DNA of 64,000 nt from the NCBI RefSeq assembly GCF_004348545.1, contig NZ_SMKL01000006.1, positions 1-64,000 on the forward strand, written 5' to 3'. The position numbers were made by a program, and so were the translations under genes. The DNA is from Jiangella ureilytica. Its GTDB lineage: Bacteria; Actinomycetota; Actinomycetes; Jiangellales; Jiangellaceae. Of the stretch, positions 52,446 to 61,337 are shown in pieces (positions within the stretch are counted from its first letter, which is position 1; each line of letters begins with the position of its first letter). Under the pieces are notes generated by a model. It was given only the letters and a program-made list of their open reading frames with translations. It was not told the DNA's origin and did not search any database.

Positions 52446-54004
52446 GCGAGCGCCCGGGCGAGGTCTCGCAGCCCGGCCTTGCGGACCTTCCCGATGGACG
52501 TGCGCGGCAGCTCCGGCACCGGCACCACCTGCGACGGGACCTTGAACGCCGCCAGCCGCTCGGCGCAGTGGTCGCGCAGGCCGTCGTCGTCGACGGCGGC
52601 GCCCGCGGCCAGCACGACGAAGGCGAGCAGCCGCTCGCCGAGGATCGGGTCGGGGACGCCGACCGCCGCGCACTCCTCGACCAGGGGGTGCTCCAGCAAC
52701 ACCCGCTCGACCTCGCCGGCGCCGACGTTCTCGCCCTTGACCTTGATGACGTCCTTGCGCCGGTCGTGGAAGAACACATAGCCGTCGTCGACGCGGCCGA
52801 GATCACCCGTGCGCAGCCAGCCCCCGCCGTCGAGCACCTCGGCCGTCGCCCCGGGGTCCTTGAAGTAGCCGGTCATGGTCGACGGGCCGCGGATCACCAG
52901 CTCGCCGACCCCACCCGGCGCCACCTCGCCGCCGTCGTCGCCCAGGACCCGCAGCTCCCAGGCCGGGCTCACCGTACCGATGGACTGCCAGTCGTGCCGC
53001 GGATCGAGGTGGACGGGGGTGCGCGTGCCGCAGGCCGCAGACTCCGTCAGTCCCCACCCCATGGACACGGCGACGCCGAACCTGGTCTCGACGGCGCGGA
53101 TCTCGTCGCGGTCGAGCGGCAGCGCGTACATCATCAGCCGCATGGACTCCGCCGCCGACGTCTCAGCCGGGCCCGGCGGCGCGCCCAGCAGGATCCGCAG
53201 CGGGCCGGCGGTGAGGTTGCCGACGGTGATCCCTTGCGCCGCCACCACCGACCAGTACGCCCTGGCGCTGAACACCGGCCCGACCACCAGCTGCGACCCC
53301 GTCAGCAGGGCCGGCATCAACTGGAAGCACATCGCATTGACGTGGAACAGCGGCAGCACGCAGTAGGAGCGGTCCGACGGCGTCAGCGCGGTCTGGTCGC
53401 GGGTCGTCGCGCCGGCGGCCAGGAGGGCCGCGTGCGAGAGCATGACCCCCTTGGGCCGGCCGGTGGTCCCCGACGTGTACATGATCAGCGCCGTGCGCCG
53501 CCCCGGAGGCCCGAGCGGGTCGAGGGGCAGCGGCGTCGTCGCCCGGCGCGCTCGCCGGCGGCCGTTGGTCACCGTCGTGCCGCACACGACCGGCGGCGGG
53601 ACCGCCGCACCGGCGGCCACCCGCTCGGCCAGGCCCTGGTGCCGCAGGTTGGTGACGAGGGCGGCGCACTCGCTGTGCTCGACGACGTAGCCGAGCTCGT
53701 CGGCGGTGTACTGGGCCACCGTCGGGACGGCGACCGCCCCCAGCTCGGTGATCGCCAGCAGAGCGACGACGAACGCCGGAGCGTTCTCCATGTGCAGCAC
53801 GACGCGGTCGCCCGCGCCGACGCCCAGTTCGCCCAGGAGCGCGGCGAGCTCGGCCACGTCGGCCGCGCAGTCGGCGTACGTCCAGGTCCGGGCCCCCGCG
53901 GGCTCGAGCGGGTCGGCGTGGGTGAGGAACGGCCGGTCGCCGTCGGCCGCGGCCCGGTGCGCCAGGACGTCGCCGAGCGTGAGGTGGTCGAACGTGGTGG
54001 TCAT
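52442..54004 (-). CDS. AMP-dependent acyl-CoA synthetase/ligase
   Basis: A 520-residue adenylate-forming ligase that activates a carboxylic acid with ATP and CoA. P-loop LIMYTSGTTGRPKGVMLSH, SMGWGLTESAACGTRTP, the hinge GWLRTGDLGRVDDGYVFFHDRRKD and the C-terminal catalytic Lys in SIGKVRKAGLRD. It is closest in layout to crotonobetaine/carnitine-CoA ligase CaiC (VKVKGENVGAGEVERVL). Overlaps by four bases with both neighbours, so it is translated together with the peptidase and E1 genes. Confidence 0.92.
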   Translation of the reverse strand: MTTTFDHLTLGDVLAHRAAADGDRPFLTHADPLEPAGARTWTYADCAADVAELAALLGELGVGAGDRVVLHMENAPAFVVALLAITELGAVAVPTVAQYTADELGYVVEHSECAALVTNLRHQGLAERVAAGAAVPPPVVCGTTVTNGRRRARRATTPLPLDPLGPPGRRTALIMYTSGTTGRPKGVMLSHAALLAAGATTRDQTALTPSDRSYCVLPLFHVNAMCFQLMPALLTGSQLVVGPVFSARAYWSVVAAQGITVGNLTAGPLRILLGAPPGPAETSAAESMRLMMYALPLDRDEIRAVETRFGVAVSMGWGLTESAACGTRTPVHLDPRHDWQSIGTVSPAWELRVLGDDGGEVAPGGVGELVIRGPSTMTGYFKDPGATAEVLDGGGWLRTGDLGRVDDGYVFFHDRRKDVIKVKGENVGAGEVERVLLEHPLVEECAAVGVPDPILGERLLAFVVLAAGAAVDDDGLRDHCAERLAAFKVPSQVVPVPELPRTSIGKVRKAGLRDLARALA

Positions 54005-55503
54005 CGGCCCTGCTCCGCGGGTCCGGCGGGGAACGTGGCCGGCTCGAACGGGTACAGCGGCCGTCGCCGGCGGCGGTACTCGAAGCGGTCCAGGCCCATG
54101 GCCGTGATGCCGTCGGTGTCGACGACGAGCAGCCGCGTGGCGATGGGCGCGTAGGCCGCCCGCGGGGCGTTGACGCCCTTCGCGACGATGACGCGGAACG
54201 ACCGCGGGTCCAGGCCCAGCGAGGTGAGCTGGCGCCGGCTGGTGTTCATGGTCTGCCGCGACATGAGTACGAGCGTCGGCCCGTCGGCGGTCTCGAGGAC
54301 CGCGGTCGGGCCCATGTCGAACCAGCGGAACCCGCCGTGCGTCGGCGCCGGCTCCTCGAACCGGCCGTCGGAGATCACCCGGACCCGGCCCTTCACCGGC
54401 ACCGGCGCGCCGGCGGAGTGGCTGTGCCGGGCGCCGACGGCGAGGCTCACCTCGGCGCCCACGCCGGCGGCGATGCAGGCCGCGGCCGCGTCGGGGTCCC
54501 AGAGCGTCTGGACCAGCGAACGCAGCCCGCGGCGCACCGCGCCCTCGAGGATGACGGTGGAGTCGCCGGGGGCGCCCGCGCCGATGTTGTCGCCGACGTC
54601 GAGCAGGACGACGGGCCCGCTCGGCTCGCTCTCGGCGAGGTCGAGCGCCTCGTCGACGGTGAGCCCGGTGGCCTGCAGGTCGTCGCGGCGGCTCCAGACC
54701 GCCTCGGCCAGCTCCTCGGCCGCCCACTCGGCCGCGAGCCGGTCGCCGTCGTGCACCGTGAGACAGGACATCCCCAGGTGCGGCACGTCGGCGTACGGGA
54801 AGCCCTCGACCACGCCGGCCCAGAGCATGCCGGGCCGGGCGGCGACCCGGCCCGCGACGGCGACCAGCGACGCCATGGGCTCCTCGCCGGTGTCCTGGCG
54901 GGCGATGTTCACGACCAGCGGCAGCGGCGCGAGCACCTGGACCGGCGCGATTTCGCGGCGCGCGGCCCGGACGACGAGCTCGGTGCACCGCGCGCCCTGC
55001 ACCGCGGCGTCGACGTGCGGGTTCGTCTGGTACGCGAGCGTGACGGTGAGCGCGCCGACCAGGGCCGGCGAGACGTTGCCGTGCAGGTCGAGCACCGCAC
55101 CCACGGGCACGTCCGGTCCGACGACGGCGCGCACCCGCCGCGCCAGCTCGGCATCGGCGTCGTCGAGATGGGCGGCGACGGCGGCGCCGTGCAGATTGAG
55201 CAGCACGCCGTCCCACGGTCCCCCGCGCCGCAGGTCGTCGAGCATCTCGCCCGCGAGCCACTCGAACGCGTCCTCGGTGACGGCGCCGACAGGGTTGACG
55301 AACGCGAACGTCAGCGGGACGACCTCGACACCCAACTCCTGGGCCGCCGCCAGGTAGCCGCCGATGGTCGTCGACGAGCCCCCGTACTCGTCGACGATCT
55401 CAGCGCCGCGGAACACACCGCCGGCCGCGAAACGCGCCCGGTCGGCCTGCAGCGGCGAGAACGTGTTGGCCTCGTGGAAGAGGCCGAGCAGGGCCAGCCG
55501 CAC
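54001..55503 (-). CDS. M81-family metallopeptidase (MlrC-like)
   Basis: A 500-residue protein of the MlrC family, named for the microcystin-degradation enzyme but also acting on other amides. Metal ligands are expected in LFHEANTFSPL, VLLNLHGAAVA, VGAVLDLHGNVSP and NPHVDAA (segments), and DVGDNIGAGAPGDST is the C-terminal signature. Cytoplasmic, no signal peptide. GTG 55503 follows GAGGAGGGG. Coupled upstream to RidA and downstream to the CoA ligase. Likely cleaves an amide or peptide-like bond of the substrate. Confidence 0.88.
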   Translation of the reverse strand: MRLALLGLFHEANTFSPLQADRARFAAGGVFRGAEIVDEYGGSSTTIGGYLAAAQELGVEVVPLTFAFVNPVGAVTEDAFEWLAGEMLDDLRRGGPWDGVLLNLHGAAVAAHLDDADAELARRVRAVVGPDVPVGAVLDLHGNVSPALVGALTVTLAYQTNPHVDAAVQGARCTELVVRAARREIAPVQVLAPLPLVVNIARQDTGEEPMASLVAVAGRVAARPGMLWAGVVEGFPYADVPHLGMSCLTVHDGDRLAAEWAAEELAEAVWSRRDDLQATGLTVDEALDLAESEPSGPVVLLDVGDNIGAGAPGDSTVILEGAVRRGLRSLVQTLWDPDAAAACIAAGVGAEVSLAVGARHSHSAGAPVPVKGRVRVISDGRFEEPAPTHGGFRWFDMGPTAVLETADGPTLVLMSRQTMNTSRRQLTSLGLDPRSFRVIVAKGVNAPRAAYAPIATRLLVVDTDGITAMGLDRFEYRRRRRPLYPFEPATFPAGPAEQGR

Positions 55504-55506
55504 TGG

Positions 55507-55860
55507 TCACCCCTCCTCGTCGCCGGCGTAGGCGACGACATCGATCTCGAACCGGACCTGCTCGGTGAGACAGCCCGTCAGCGTCGTGCGGGCCGGACGC
55601 GGCGGATGGAAGTACTCGAGGTAGATGCGGTTGAACTCCGGGGCGTCGGCGGGGTCGTGGACGTAGCACCCGGTCCGCACGACGTGAGTGAGGTCCAGGC
55701 CGGCCGGCGCCAGCACGCGGCGGACGTTCTCGATCGAGCGGCGCATCTGCTCCTCGAAGGTGCCCGGCACCAGCTCGCCGGCCTCATCGACCGACGCCTG
55801 CCCGGACACGAAGACGAACGGCCCGGCCCGGACGATCGGCCGGAAGGGCGCGCGTTCCAT
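55507..55860 (-). CDS. RidA-family reactive imine deaminase
   Basis: A 117-residue Rid protein. FVFVSGQASVDEAGELVPGTFEEQM opens the fold; the key Arg that holds the substrate carboxylate is in VVRTGCYVHD, and the usual RxxxE end is VRFEIDVVAYA. It hydrolyses enamine/imine intermediates released by PLP enzymes, here presumably from the aminotransferase just upstream. ATG 55860 has AGAGGA seven bases before it; an upstream GTG at 55896 overlaps the aminotransferase stop. Confidence 0.9.
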   Translation of the reverse strand: MERAPFRPIVRAGPFVFVSGQASVDEAGELVPGTFEEQMRRSIENVRRVLAPAGLDLTHVVRTGCYVHDPADAPEFNRIYLEYFHPPRPARTTLTGCLTEQVRFEIDVVAYAGDEEG

Positions 55861-55886
55861 GGTCGTGTCCTCTGCTGGCGCGCCCG

Positions 55887-57158
55887 TCACAGCCACTCCG
55901 TCAGCGTCTTGCCGAACCGCGTCAGCGCGGCGTCCAGCTCGCCCGGCCCGTGGCAGGCGGAGACGTACCAGACCCCGCGCGGCGCCACCCAGACGCCGTT
56001 GTCGACCAGCCGGTCGGCGAGCTTCTCGTACCGGGCGAGGTCGAGCTGCTGCAGCGTCCGGTAGTCGACGACGTCGGCGTCACCGAACGAGACGTGGAAC
56101 GCCGCCGGCAGCCCGGCCGCCCGCAGCGGGACGCCGTAGGTCTCGCCGAGCTCGCGGATGCCGGCCATCAGGGCCATGCCGTGCTCCTCGACGGCGGCGT
56201 ACGGCGGGTCGTCGCGCAGCCGCTCGAGGCTCGCCTTGACCGCCGCCGTCGCGACGACGGAGCCGTTGAACGTGCCCGAGTGGTTGACCTCGCCGGTGCC
56301 GAACCGCTCCATCAGGTCCGCCCGGCCGGCCAGCGCCGCGACCGGCCAGCCGGCCGCCAGCGCCTTGGCGTACGTCGCGAGGTCGGGCGTGACGCCGTAC
56401 CGGCCGGCGGCGCCGCCGAGCCCGAGCCGGAACCCCGACAGCACCTCGTCGAAGATCAGGACGATGCCGTGCGACGTGCACAGCTCGCGCACGCGCTCGA
56501 GGTAGCCGGGGAGCGGCTCGATGACACCGGCGTTGATCATGACCGGCTCCATGATGACGGCGGCCACCTGGTCGCCGCCGGCGGCCAGCACCTCCGCGAG
56601 CCGGTCCGCGTCGTTCCACGGCAGCACCACGACGTCGTCGAGGTGGCTGGCGAGCTGCCCCGCGCTGGCCGTCCCCCAGCCGTCGCCGTCGGGCGCCATC
56701 AGCACGTTGTCGAGCCAGCCGTGGTAGTGCCCCTCGAACCGGACGATCTTCGTGCGGCCGGTGGCGGCGCGGGCCAGCCGGAACGCCGCCTGCACGGCCT
56801 CGGTGCCGGAGACGCCGAAGCGCACCATGTCGGGCCACCCCAGCGTCTCGCAGACCAGTTCCGCCGCCTGCACCTCGATCTCGTGCTGGCCGCCGAAGAT
56901 CACCCCGTAGCGGCAGGCCTCGTTGACCGCCTCGACCACCGCCGCGGGCGCGTGGCCCAGGAAGTTCGGCCCCTGGCCCAGCAGGTAGTCCACGTAGTCG
57001 TGGCCGTCGACACTGCGCAGCCAGGCCCCGTCGGCCCGCTCGAAGAAGATCCGCGGGCCGGGCAGCCGCACGTTGGAGTGGACGCCGCCGGGCGTGCAGC
57101 GGCTGGCCCGCTGGTGGAGCTCCTGGGAACGGACATGTGGTCGAGCATCTGTGCTCAT
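55887..57158 (-). CDS. class III PLP aminotransferase (GSA-aminomutase-like)
   Basis: A 423-residue enzyme related to glutamate-1-semialdehyde aminomutase. RIFFERADGAWLRSVDGHDYVDYLLGQGP (first part), the PLP-contact FGVSGTEAVQAAFRLARAATGR, Asp in LIFDEVLSGFR, and the Schiff-base Lys in TYAKALAAGWPVAAL. It is unlikely to serve haem synthesis given its catabolic neighbours; an omega- or beta-amino acid transaminase is more probable. ATG 57158 has AGGAG seven bases upstream. First gene of the five-gene operon, divergent from the IclR regulator. Confidence 0.9.
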   Translation of the reverse strand: MSTDARPHVRSQELHQRASRCTPGGVHSNVRLPGPRIFFERADGAWLRSVDGHDYVDYLLGQGPNFLGHAPAAVVEAVNEACRYGVIFGGQHEIEVQAAELVCETLGWPDMVRFGVSGTEAVQAAFRLARAATGRTKIVRFEGHYHGWLDNVLMAPDGDGWGTASAGQLASHLDDVVVLPWNDADRLAEVLAAGGDQVAAVIMEPVMINAGVIEPLPGYLERVRELCTSHGIVLIFDEVLSGFRLGLGGAAGRYGVTPDLATYAKALAAGWPVAALAGRADLMERFGTGEVNHSGTFNGSVVATAAVKASLERLRDDPPYAAVEEHGMALMAGIRELGETYGVPLRAAGLPAAFHVSFGDADVVDYRTLQQLDLARYEKLADRLVDNGVWVAPRGVWYVSACHGPGELDAALTRFGKTLTEWL

Positions 57159-57210
57159 GAACGGACTCCTGCCGGGCTGGCTGGACACGGGCTCCGGGAT
57201 CACGGCGTTT

Positions 57211-57224
57211 TGTTTATCGAAACA
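57211..57224. promoter_or_regulatory. candidate IclR operator
   Basis: TGTTT-ATCG-AAACA, a 5-bp dyad with a 4-bp centre, AT-rich against its background, 53 bp upstream of the aminotransferase and in the divergent gap shared with the IclR gene. The rest of 57225-57442 includes a spaced inverted repeat, GGGGCCAGTTCGC (57276) and GCGAAACTGGCCCC (57353-57366). Confidence 0.45.
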
Positions 57225-57442
57225 GATGCTCCACTTGGCAAATCACGCTACGATCGTCAGAAACCATGCGTCAAGGGGGCCAGTTCGCAGCATCCGCCTG
57301 CGACCGGGATCAAGGGCGATGGGCCAGCGGGCGCCGGCACGCAGCAACTGCCGCGAAACTGGCCCCTGGCAGATGATCTTGATTCCGGTATTCTCAGTCT
57401 GAAACTGCAGGTTCGGATCCAGAAACCCACGGAGGCGGCGTC

Positions 57443-58336
57443 ATGCCACGCAGACGGCCCGCAGGCCGCAACCCCGACGATCTCGACCCCGAGTCCACCC
57501 CCGAAGCCGGCGACGAGCACCTCGACATCCACGACGCGCCCGACCCGGCCACCGCCACACCCGAACAAGCCCGCAAGTACAACAACCGATCCGTCGAACG
57601 GGTCGTCTCAATGCTCAACGTGCTCCAGGAGTCCACCGAGCCGATGTCGCTCGTCGAGATCCACCGCTCGATCCGCATGGCGAAGGCCACGGCGTTCCGC
57701 TACCTCTGGACGCTCGAGAAGCACCGCTACGTCGAGCGCGACGCCGGCGGCCGCTACCGGCTCGGTCTCGGCTTCGTCGGCATGCAGTCGCGCGACCTCG
57801 AGGTCCTGCAGGACCGCGCCCGCCCCTGGCTGGAGCGGCTGCGCGACGAGACCGGCGAGACCACCAACCTGGGCGTCCTCGACGGCAACCTCGTCCGCTA
57901 CGTCGAGGTCGCCGAGAGCCCGCGCACGGTGCGCATGGTGAGCGTCCGCGGCAGCCGCGACCCGCTCTACTGCACGGCGCTGGGCAAGGCCATCGCGGCC
58001 CAGCTGCCCGCGGGCCAGGTCGCCGAGCTGCTCGAGCAGGTCGACCTCAAGCCCCGCACCGGTCACACGATCACCTCAGCCGAGGCCTTCGACGCCGAGC
58101 TCGACACCGTCCGGCGGCAGGGATACGCCGTCGACGACGGCGAGAACGAGGAGGACGGCCGCTGCGTCGCCGTCGCCATTCTCGGCACCCGGCTGCCCGC
58201 GGCGCTGAGCGTCAGCGCGCCGTCCGTCCGGTTCACCATGGACGAGGTCCCCGTGGTGGCGGCCAGGCTGGCCGAGGTGGCCGCGCACCTGGCCGGCGAG
58301 CCCGGAGGCCACCGAACCGACCAGGCAGGAGGCTGA
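57443..58336 (+). CDS. IclR-family transcriptional regulator
   Basis: A 297-residue regulator. A polar N-terminal extension of about 45 residues (Asp/Glu/Pro-rich) precedes the winged helix SVERVVSMLNVLQESTEPMSL...VEIHRSIRMAKATAFRYLWTLE. The effector domain has RDEILQ-like RDLEVLQDRARPWLERLRDETGET, GSRDPLYCTALGKAIAAQLP and a final MDEVPVVAARL helix. Divergent from the aminotransferase operon and followed by the SMP-30 gene, so it likely controls both in response to a pathway acid. Confidence 0.92.
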   Translation: MPRRRPAGRNPDDLDPESTPEAGDEHLDIHDAPDPATATPEQARKYNNRSVERVVSMLNVLQESTEPMSLVEIHRSIRMAKATAFRYLWTLEKHRYVERDAGGRYRLGLGFVGMQSRDLEVLQDRARPWLERLRDETGETTNLGVLDGNLVRYVEVAESPRTVRMVSVRGSRDPLYCTALGKAIAAQLPAGQVAELLEQVDLKPRTGHTITSAEAFDAELDTVRRQGYAVDDGENEEDGRCVAVAILGTRLPAALSVSAPSVRFTMDEVPVVAARLAEVAAHLAGEPGGHRTDQAGG

Positions 58337-58417
58337 CCCCGGTCCGCCCGTGGTGCAGGGGCGGGCGGCTCGGGCCGGCGCTACGGGCGCCGCGACGAGA
58401 GGACGAACCGACGGACG

Positions 58418-59338
58418 ATGGTGAACACGACTCAGCCGCGCCTGCTGGTTCACTGCCGTGCAGACGTCGGCGAAGGCCCCGTCTACGACCCCCGCTCCGG
58501 CACGCTCTACTGGGTCGACATCCCGGCCGGACACCTGTGGCGCTGGGACCGCGCCAGCCGCGACGTCGCGTACCGCGAGATCGGTGAGCCACTGGGCAGT
58601 GTGGCGCTCATCGACGGCGGCGGGTTCCTGCTCGCCGGCCGGCGCGGCGTCCTCGTGCTGGCGGGCTGGAACGACCTCCCCGCCCTCTGGCAGCCGGTCG
58701 AGGCGCACCGTGCCACCCAGTTCAACGACGGCAAGTGCGCGCCCGACGGCCGGTTCGTCGCCGGCACCGCCGCGCACGACCCGCGATTCACCGGCGCTCT
58801 CTACCGCGTCGACCCCGACGGCACAGCGGCGGCGCTGTTCGACGGCATCGGCATGTCCAACGGCCTCGACTGGAGCCCCGACGGCCGCTGGTTCTACCAC
58901 GTCGACACCATCGCGCAGAGCGTCAACCGCTACCGCTGGGACGGCGCCGCGGGTGTCCCGTCGGACCCCGAGCGGTTCATCGAGATTCCGTCGAGCGACG
59001 GGCTGCCCGACGGCCTCACCGTCGACAGCGAGGGCTGCCTGTGGCTGGCCGTCTGGGGCGCCGGCGAAGTCCGCCGCTACGCCCCCGACGGCCGGCTGCT
59101 GGGCGCCGTCGCCGTCCCCACCCCGAACGTCTCCAGCTGCACGTTCGGCGGCCCGCACCGCAATGAGCTCTACATCACGACGGCCGCCCAAGCCGCTCCC
59201 CAGCACGGCCGCCAGGGCCGCCTCGCCGGCGACGTCTTCGTCTTGACCACACCCGTTCGCGGCCAGCGCCGCACGCCCTTCCCCCGCCACGGCATCCCGC
59301 CGGAGCTGCTCGAGCACCACCCCTACGAACTGGACTGA
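58418..59338 (+). CDS. SMP-30/gluconolactonase-family lactonase
   Basis: A 306-residue six-bladed propeller. Metal ligands are Glu in DVGEGPVYD, Asn in NDGKCAPDGRFVAGT, Asn in GMSNGLDWSPDG and Asp in LPDGLTVDSEG. YVDTIAQSVNRY-like HVDTIAQSVNRY is also diagnostic. Hydrolyses a sugar lactone or related ester in the cytoplasm. Transcribed with and after the IclR gene (82-bp gap). Together with the aldo/keto reductase, Gfo and SDR genes nearby it suggests sugar or sugar-acid breakdown. Confidence 0.92.
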   Translation: MVNTTQPRLLVHCRADVGEGPVYDPRSGTLYWVDIPAGHLWRWDRASRDVAYREIGEPLGSVALIDGGGFLLAGRRGVLVLAGWNDLPALWQPVEAHRATQFNDGKCAPDGRFVAGTAAHDPRFTGALYRVDPDGTAAALFDGIGMSNGLDWSPDGRWFYHVDTIAQSVNRYRWDGAAGVPSDPERFIEIPSSDGLPDGLTVDSEGCLWLAVWGAGEVRRYAPDGRLLGAVAVPTPNVSSCTFGGPHRNELYITTAAQAAPQHGRQGRLAGDVFVLTTPVRGQRRTPFPRHGIPPELLEHHPYELD

Positions 59339-59443
59339 GCGATCTGTTTCCATCTCCACGTGCGTGAGGGCACGAGGTGAGCATCGACGTAGTGATCGAC
59401 CCGGCAGTGATCGCGTTGGTGTCGCCGTAGCCGGCGAGCGCGG

Positions 59444-60415
59444 TCAGCTCAGCCGGACCACGCCCAGGACCTTGTCGGCCAGCTCGATGACATCCGCGCC
59501 GATCCCGAGGTCGGGCACGACGGCGTTCGCCTCGAGCTGGGCGATGGTCGAGGCCCCGACCACGACCGAGGAAACGGCCGGATCGCGCAGGCACCAGGCC
59601 AGCGCCAACTGTGCCGGCGAGCAGCCGGCCTGCTCGGCGAGCCCCTGAAACTCCGCGACGGCGGCGAGCACCGACCGCGTCAGGTACCGGTCGAACATCC
59701 ACCGGTCCGCGGGCCGGGCCGCCCGGCTCCCCGCGGGTGCGGCCGCGCCCGCGCGGTACTTGCCGCTCAGCACGCCGTGGGCCAGCGGGGCGAACGCCAG
59801 CACCCCGAGCCCGTGCCGGGCGCAGGCCGGCAGCACGCTCGCCTCGGGCTCACGCCACAGCGCCGAGTAGTGGGGCTGGTCCGACACCGGGACCGCCCAC
59901 CGCTGCTCTCGGCAAAGGGCGACCACCTCGTCGAGCTGTTCCGCCGCCCACTCCGAGACGCCCCAGTAGAGCACCTTGCCCTGCCGCACGAGGTGGTCCA
60001 TCGCCGCGGCGGTCTCCTCCAGCGGCGTCTTGGGGTCGTAACGGTGGCACTGGTAGAGGTCGATGTGATCCAGGCCGAGCCTGCTCAACGAGGCATCGGC
60101 CTGGGCCAGCACGTGCTTGCGCGACAGGCCGCGCAGCAGCGGGCCGTCGCCCATCGGCGAGAACACCTTGGTCGCGACCAGGTAGCTGTCACGCGGGAAC
60201 ACGGCAAGCGAGGCCCCGAGCACGCGTTCGGCCTCTCCCTCGTGGCCCTCCGGGTACACGTTGGCGGTGTCGAACAGGTTCACGCCGAGCTCGTAGGCGC
60301 GCCGAGTGCAGGCAACGGCGGCCGCCCCCGCCGCAAGCCCGCCGTGCGTGAGCCACGTGCCGAGGGTGATCTCCGACACCTCGATCCCCCACCGCCCCAG
60401 CTGCCGGTACCGCAT
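59444..60415 (-). CDS. aldo/keto reductase (Kv-beta-like)
   Basis: A 323-residue NADPH-dependent reductase with the full catalytic tetrad: Asp and Tyr in NLFDTANVYPEG, Lys in LVATKVFSP and His in LYQCHRYDPKTPLEET. The C-terminal cofactor region SSVVVGASTIAQLEANA is intact. It matches the YajO/Kv-beta group that reduces sugars and aldehydes. ATG 60415. Last on the minus strand after the SDR gene (120-bp gap) and convergent with the SMP-30 gene. Confidence 0.9.
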   Translation of the reverse strand: MRYRQLGRWGIEVSEITLGTWLTHGGLAAGAAAVACTRRAYELGVNLFDTANVYPEGHEGEAERVLGASLAVFPRDSYLVATKVFSPMGDGPLLRGLSRKHVLAQADASLSRLGLDHIDLYQCHRYDPKTPLEETAAAMDHLVRQGKVLYWGVSEWAAEQLDEVVALCREQRWAVPVSDQPHYSALWREPEASVLPACARHGLGVLAFAPLAHGVLSGKYRAGAAAPAGSRAARPADRWMFDRYLTRSVLAAVAEFQGLAEQAGCSPAQLALAWCLRDPAVSSVVVGASTIAQLEANAVVPDLGIGADVIELADKVLGVVRLS

Positions 60416-60536
60416 GGGCGCCCTCCACGACGAGTCCCGGCCCGGCCGGTCCGGGCCCTGCCACCATTGCAGCGCCGGGCCCGGTGCCGTGGTCAGGTGC
60501 CGGTCTTCGCCGGACGGCGGGCGCCGCTGGAGCCAG

Positions 60537-61337
60537 TCACCAGATGGTCCAGCCGCCGTCGACGACGATCTCCGCGCCGGTGACGAAGCCGGCCTCGGGC
60601 GAGAGCAGGAAGTTCACCACCCCGGCGATCTCGTCGGGCCGGCCGAGGCGGCCCATCGGCGTGGCCGCGCTGAAGGTGCGGACCACCTCGGGATCGAGCG
60701 GCACCTTGCCGACGTCGACCATCCCGGGCGAGACGGTGTTGACCCGGACCCCCATCGGCGCGCCGGCCACGGCGAGCTCCCGCGACATCATGCGCACAGC
60801 GCCCTTGGACGCCGCGTACGACAGGTCGCGGACCGGACCGTCGGGCGTGTCGGCCGGCAGCCGGGGCTCGTAGAACGCGTTGTTGAGGGCCACCTTCCCG
60901 TACACGGAGGCGACGTTGACGACGGCGCCGCCGCCGGTCTCGCGCATGCGGCGCATCGCCTCGATGGCCAGGAACGCGGCCGCCTCGACGTTGAGCGCGA
61001 AGTTCTCGCGCCACCGGCCGACGTCCTGGGCGAACAGCGGCGCCAGGTTGGAGTCGCCTGCGTTGTTGACCAGCGCACGAAGCGGCACCTCCCATCCCTC
61101 GGCCGCCTCGTCGGCCGCCCGCAGGATGGCGATCCGGCCCTCGTCGGTCGTGACGTCGGCGGACACCACCGAGGCGGTCCCGCCCTGGGCGCCGATCAGC
61201 TCGCCGGTCTCCTTCAATGGCGCTTCGCGGCGTCCGGCCAGGAGGCATCGGTACCCGGCCTCGGCGAGCCGGACCGCCGTCGCGCGGCCGATGCCGCTGC
61301 CGGCACCGGTGACGATCGCGATGCCCGCCGCCGTCAC
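60537..61337 (-). CDS. short-chain dehydrogenase/reductase
   Basis: A 266-residue classical SDR. Cofactor loop VTGAGSGIGRATAVRL, NNAGDSNLAPL, catalytic Ser in VNVASVYGKVA, Tyr/Lys in DLSYAASKGAVRMM, and the proline-glycine turn VSPGMVDVG; the end GAEIVVDGGWTIW is standard. The 3-ketoacyl-reductase-like form is often a sugar-alcohol or hydroxy-acid dehydrogenase in catabolic operons. GTG 61337 overlaps the Gfo gene stop (GTGA). Confidence 0.92.
   Translation of the reverse strand: MTAAGIAIVTGAGSGIGRATAVRLAEAGYRCLLAGRREAPLKETGELIGAQGGTASVVSADVTTDEGRIAILRAADEAAEGWEVPLRALVNNAGDSNLAPLFAQDVGRWRENFALNVEAAAFLAIEAMRRMRETGGGAVVNVASVYGKVALNNAFYEPRLPADTPDGPVRDLSYAASKGAVRMMSRELAVAGAPMGVRVNTVSPGMVDVGKVPLDPEVVRTFSAATPMGRLGRPDEIAGVVNFLLSPEAGFVTGAEIVVDGGWTIW

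Noticed and set aside
55887-57158. Haem biosynthesis gene hemL
   Set aside because: The protein is in the same superfamily, but its operon (RidA, M81, CoA ligase, E1) is catabolic and no other haem gene is near.
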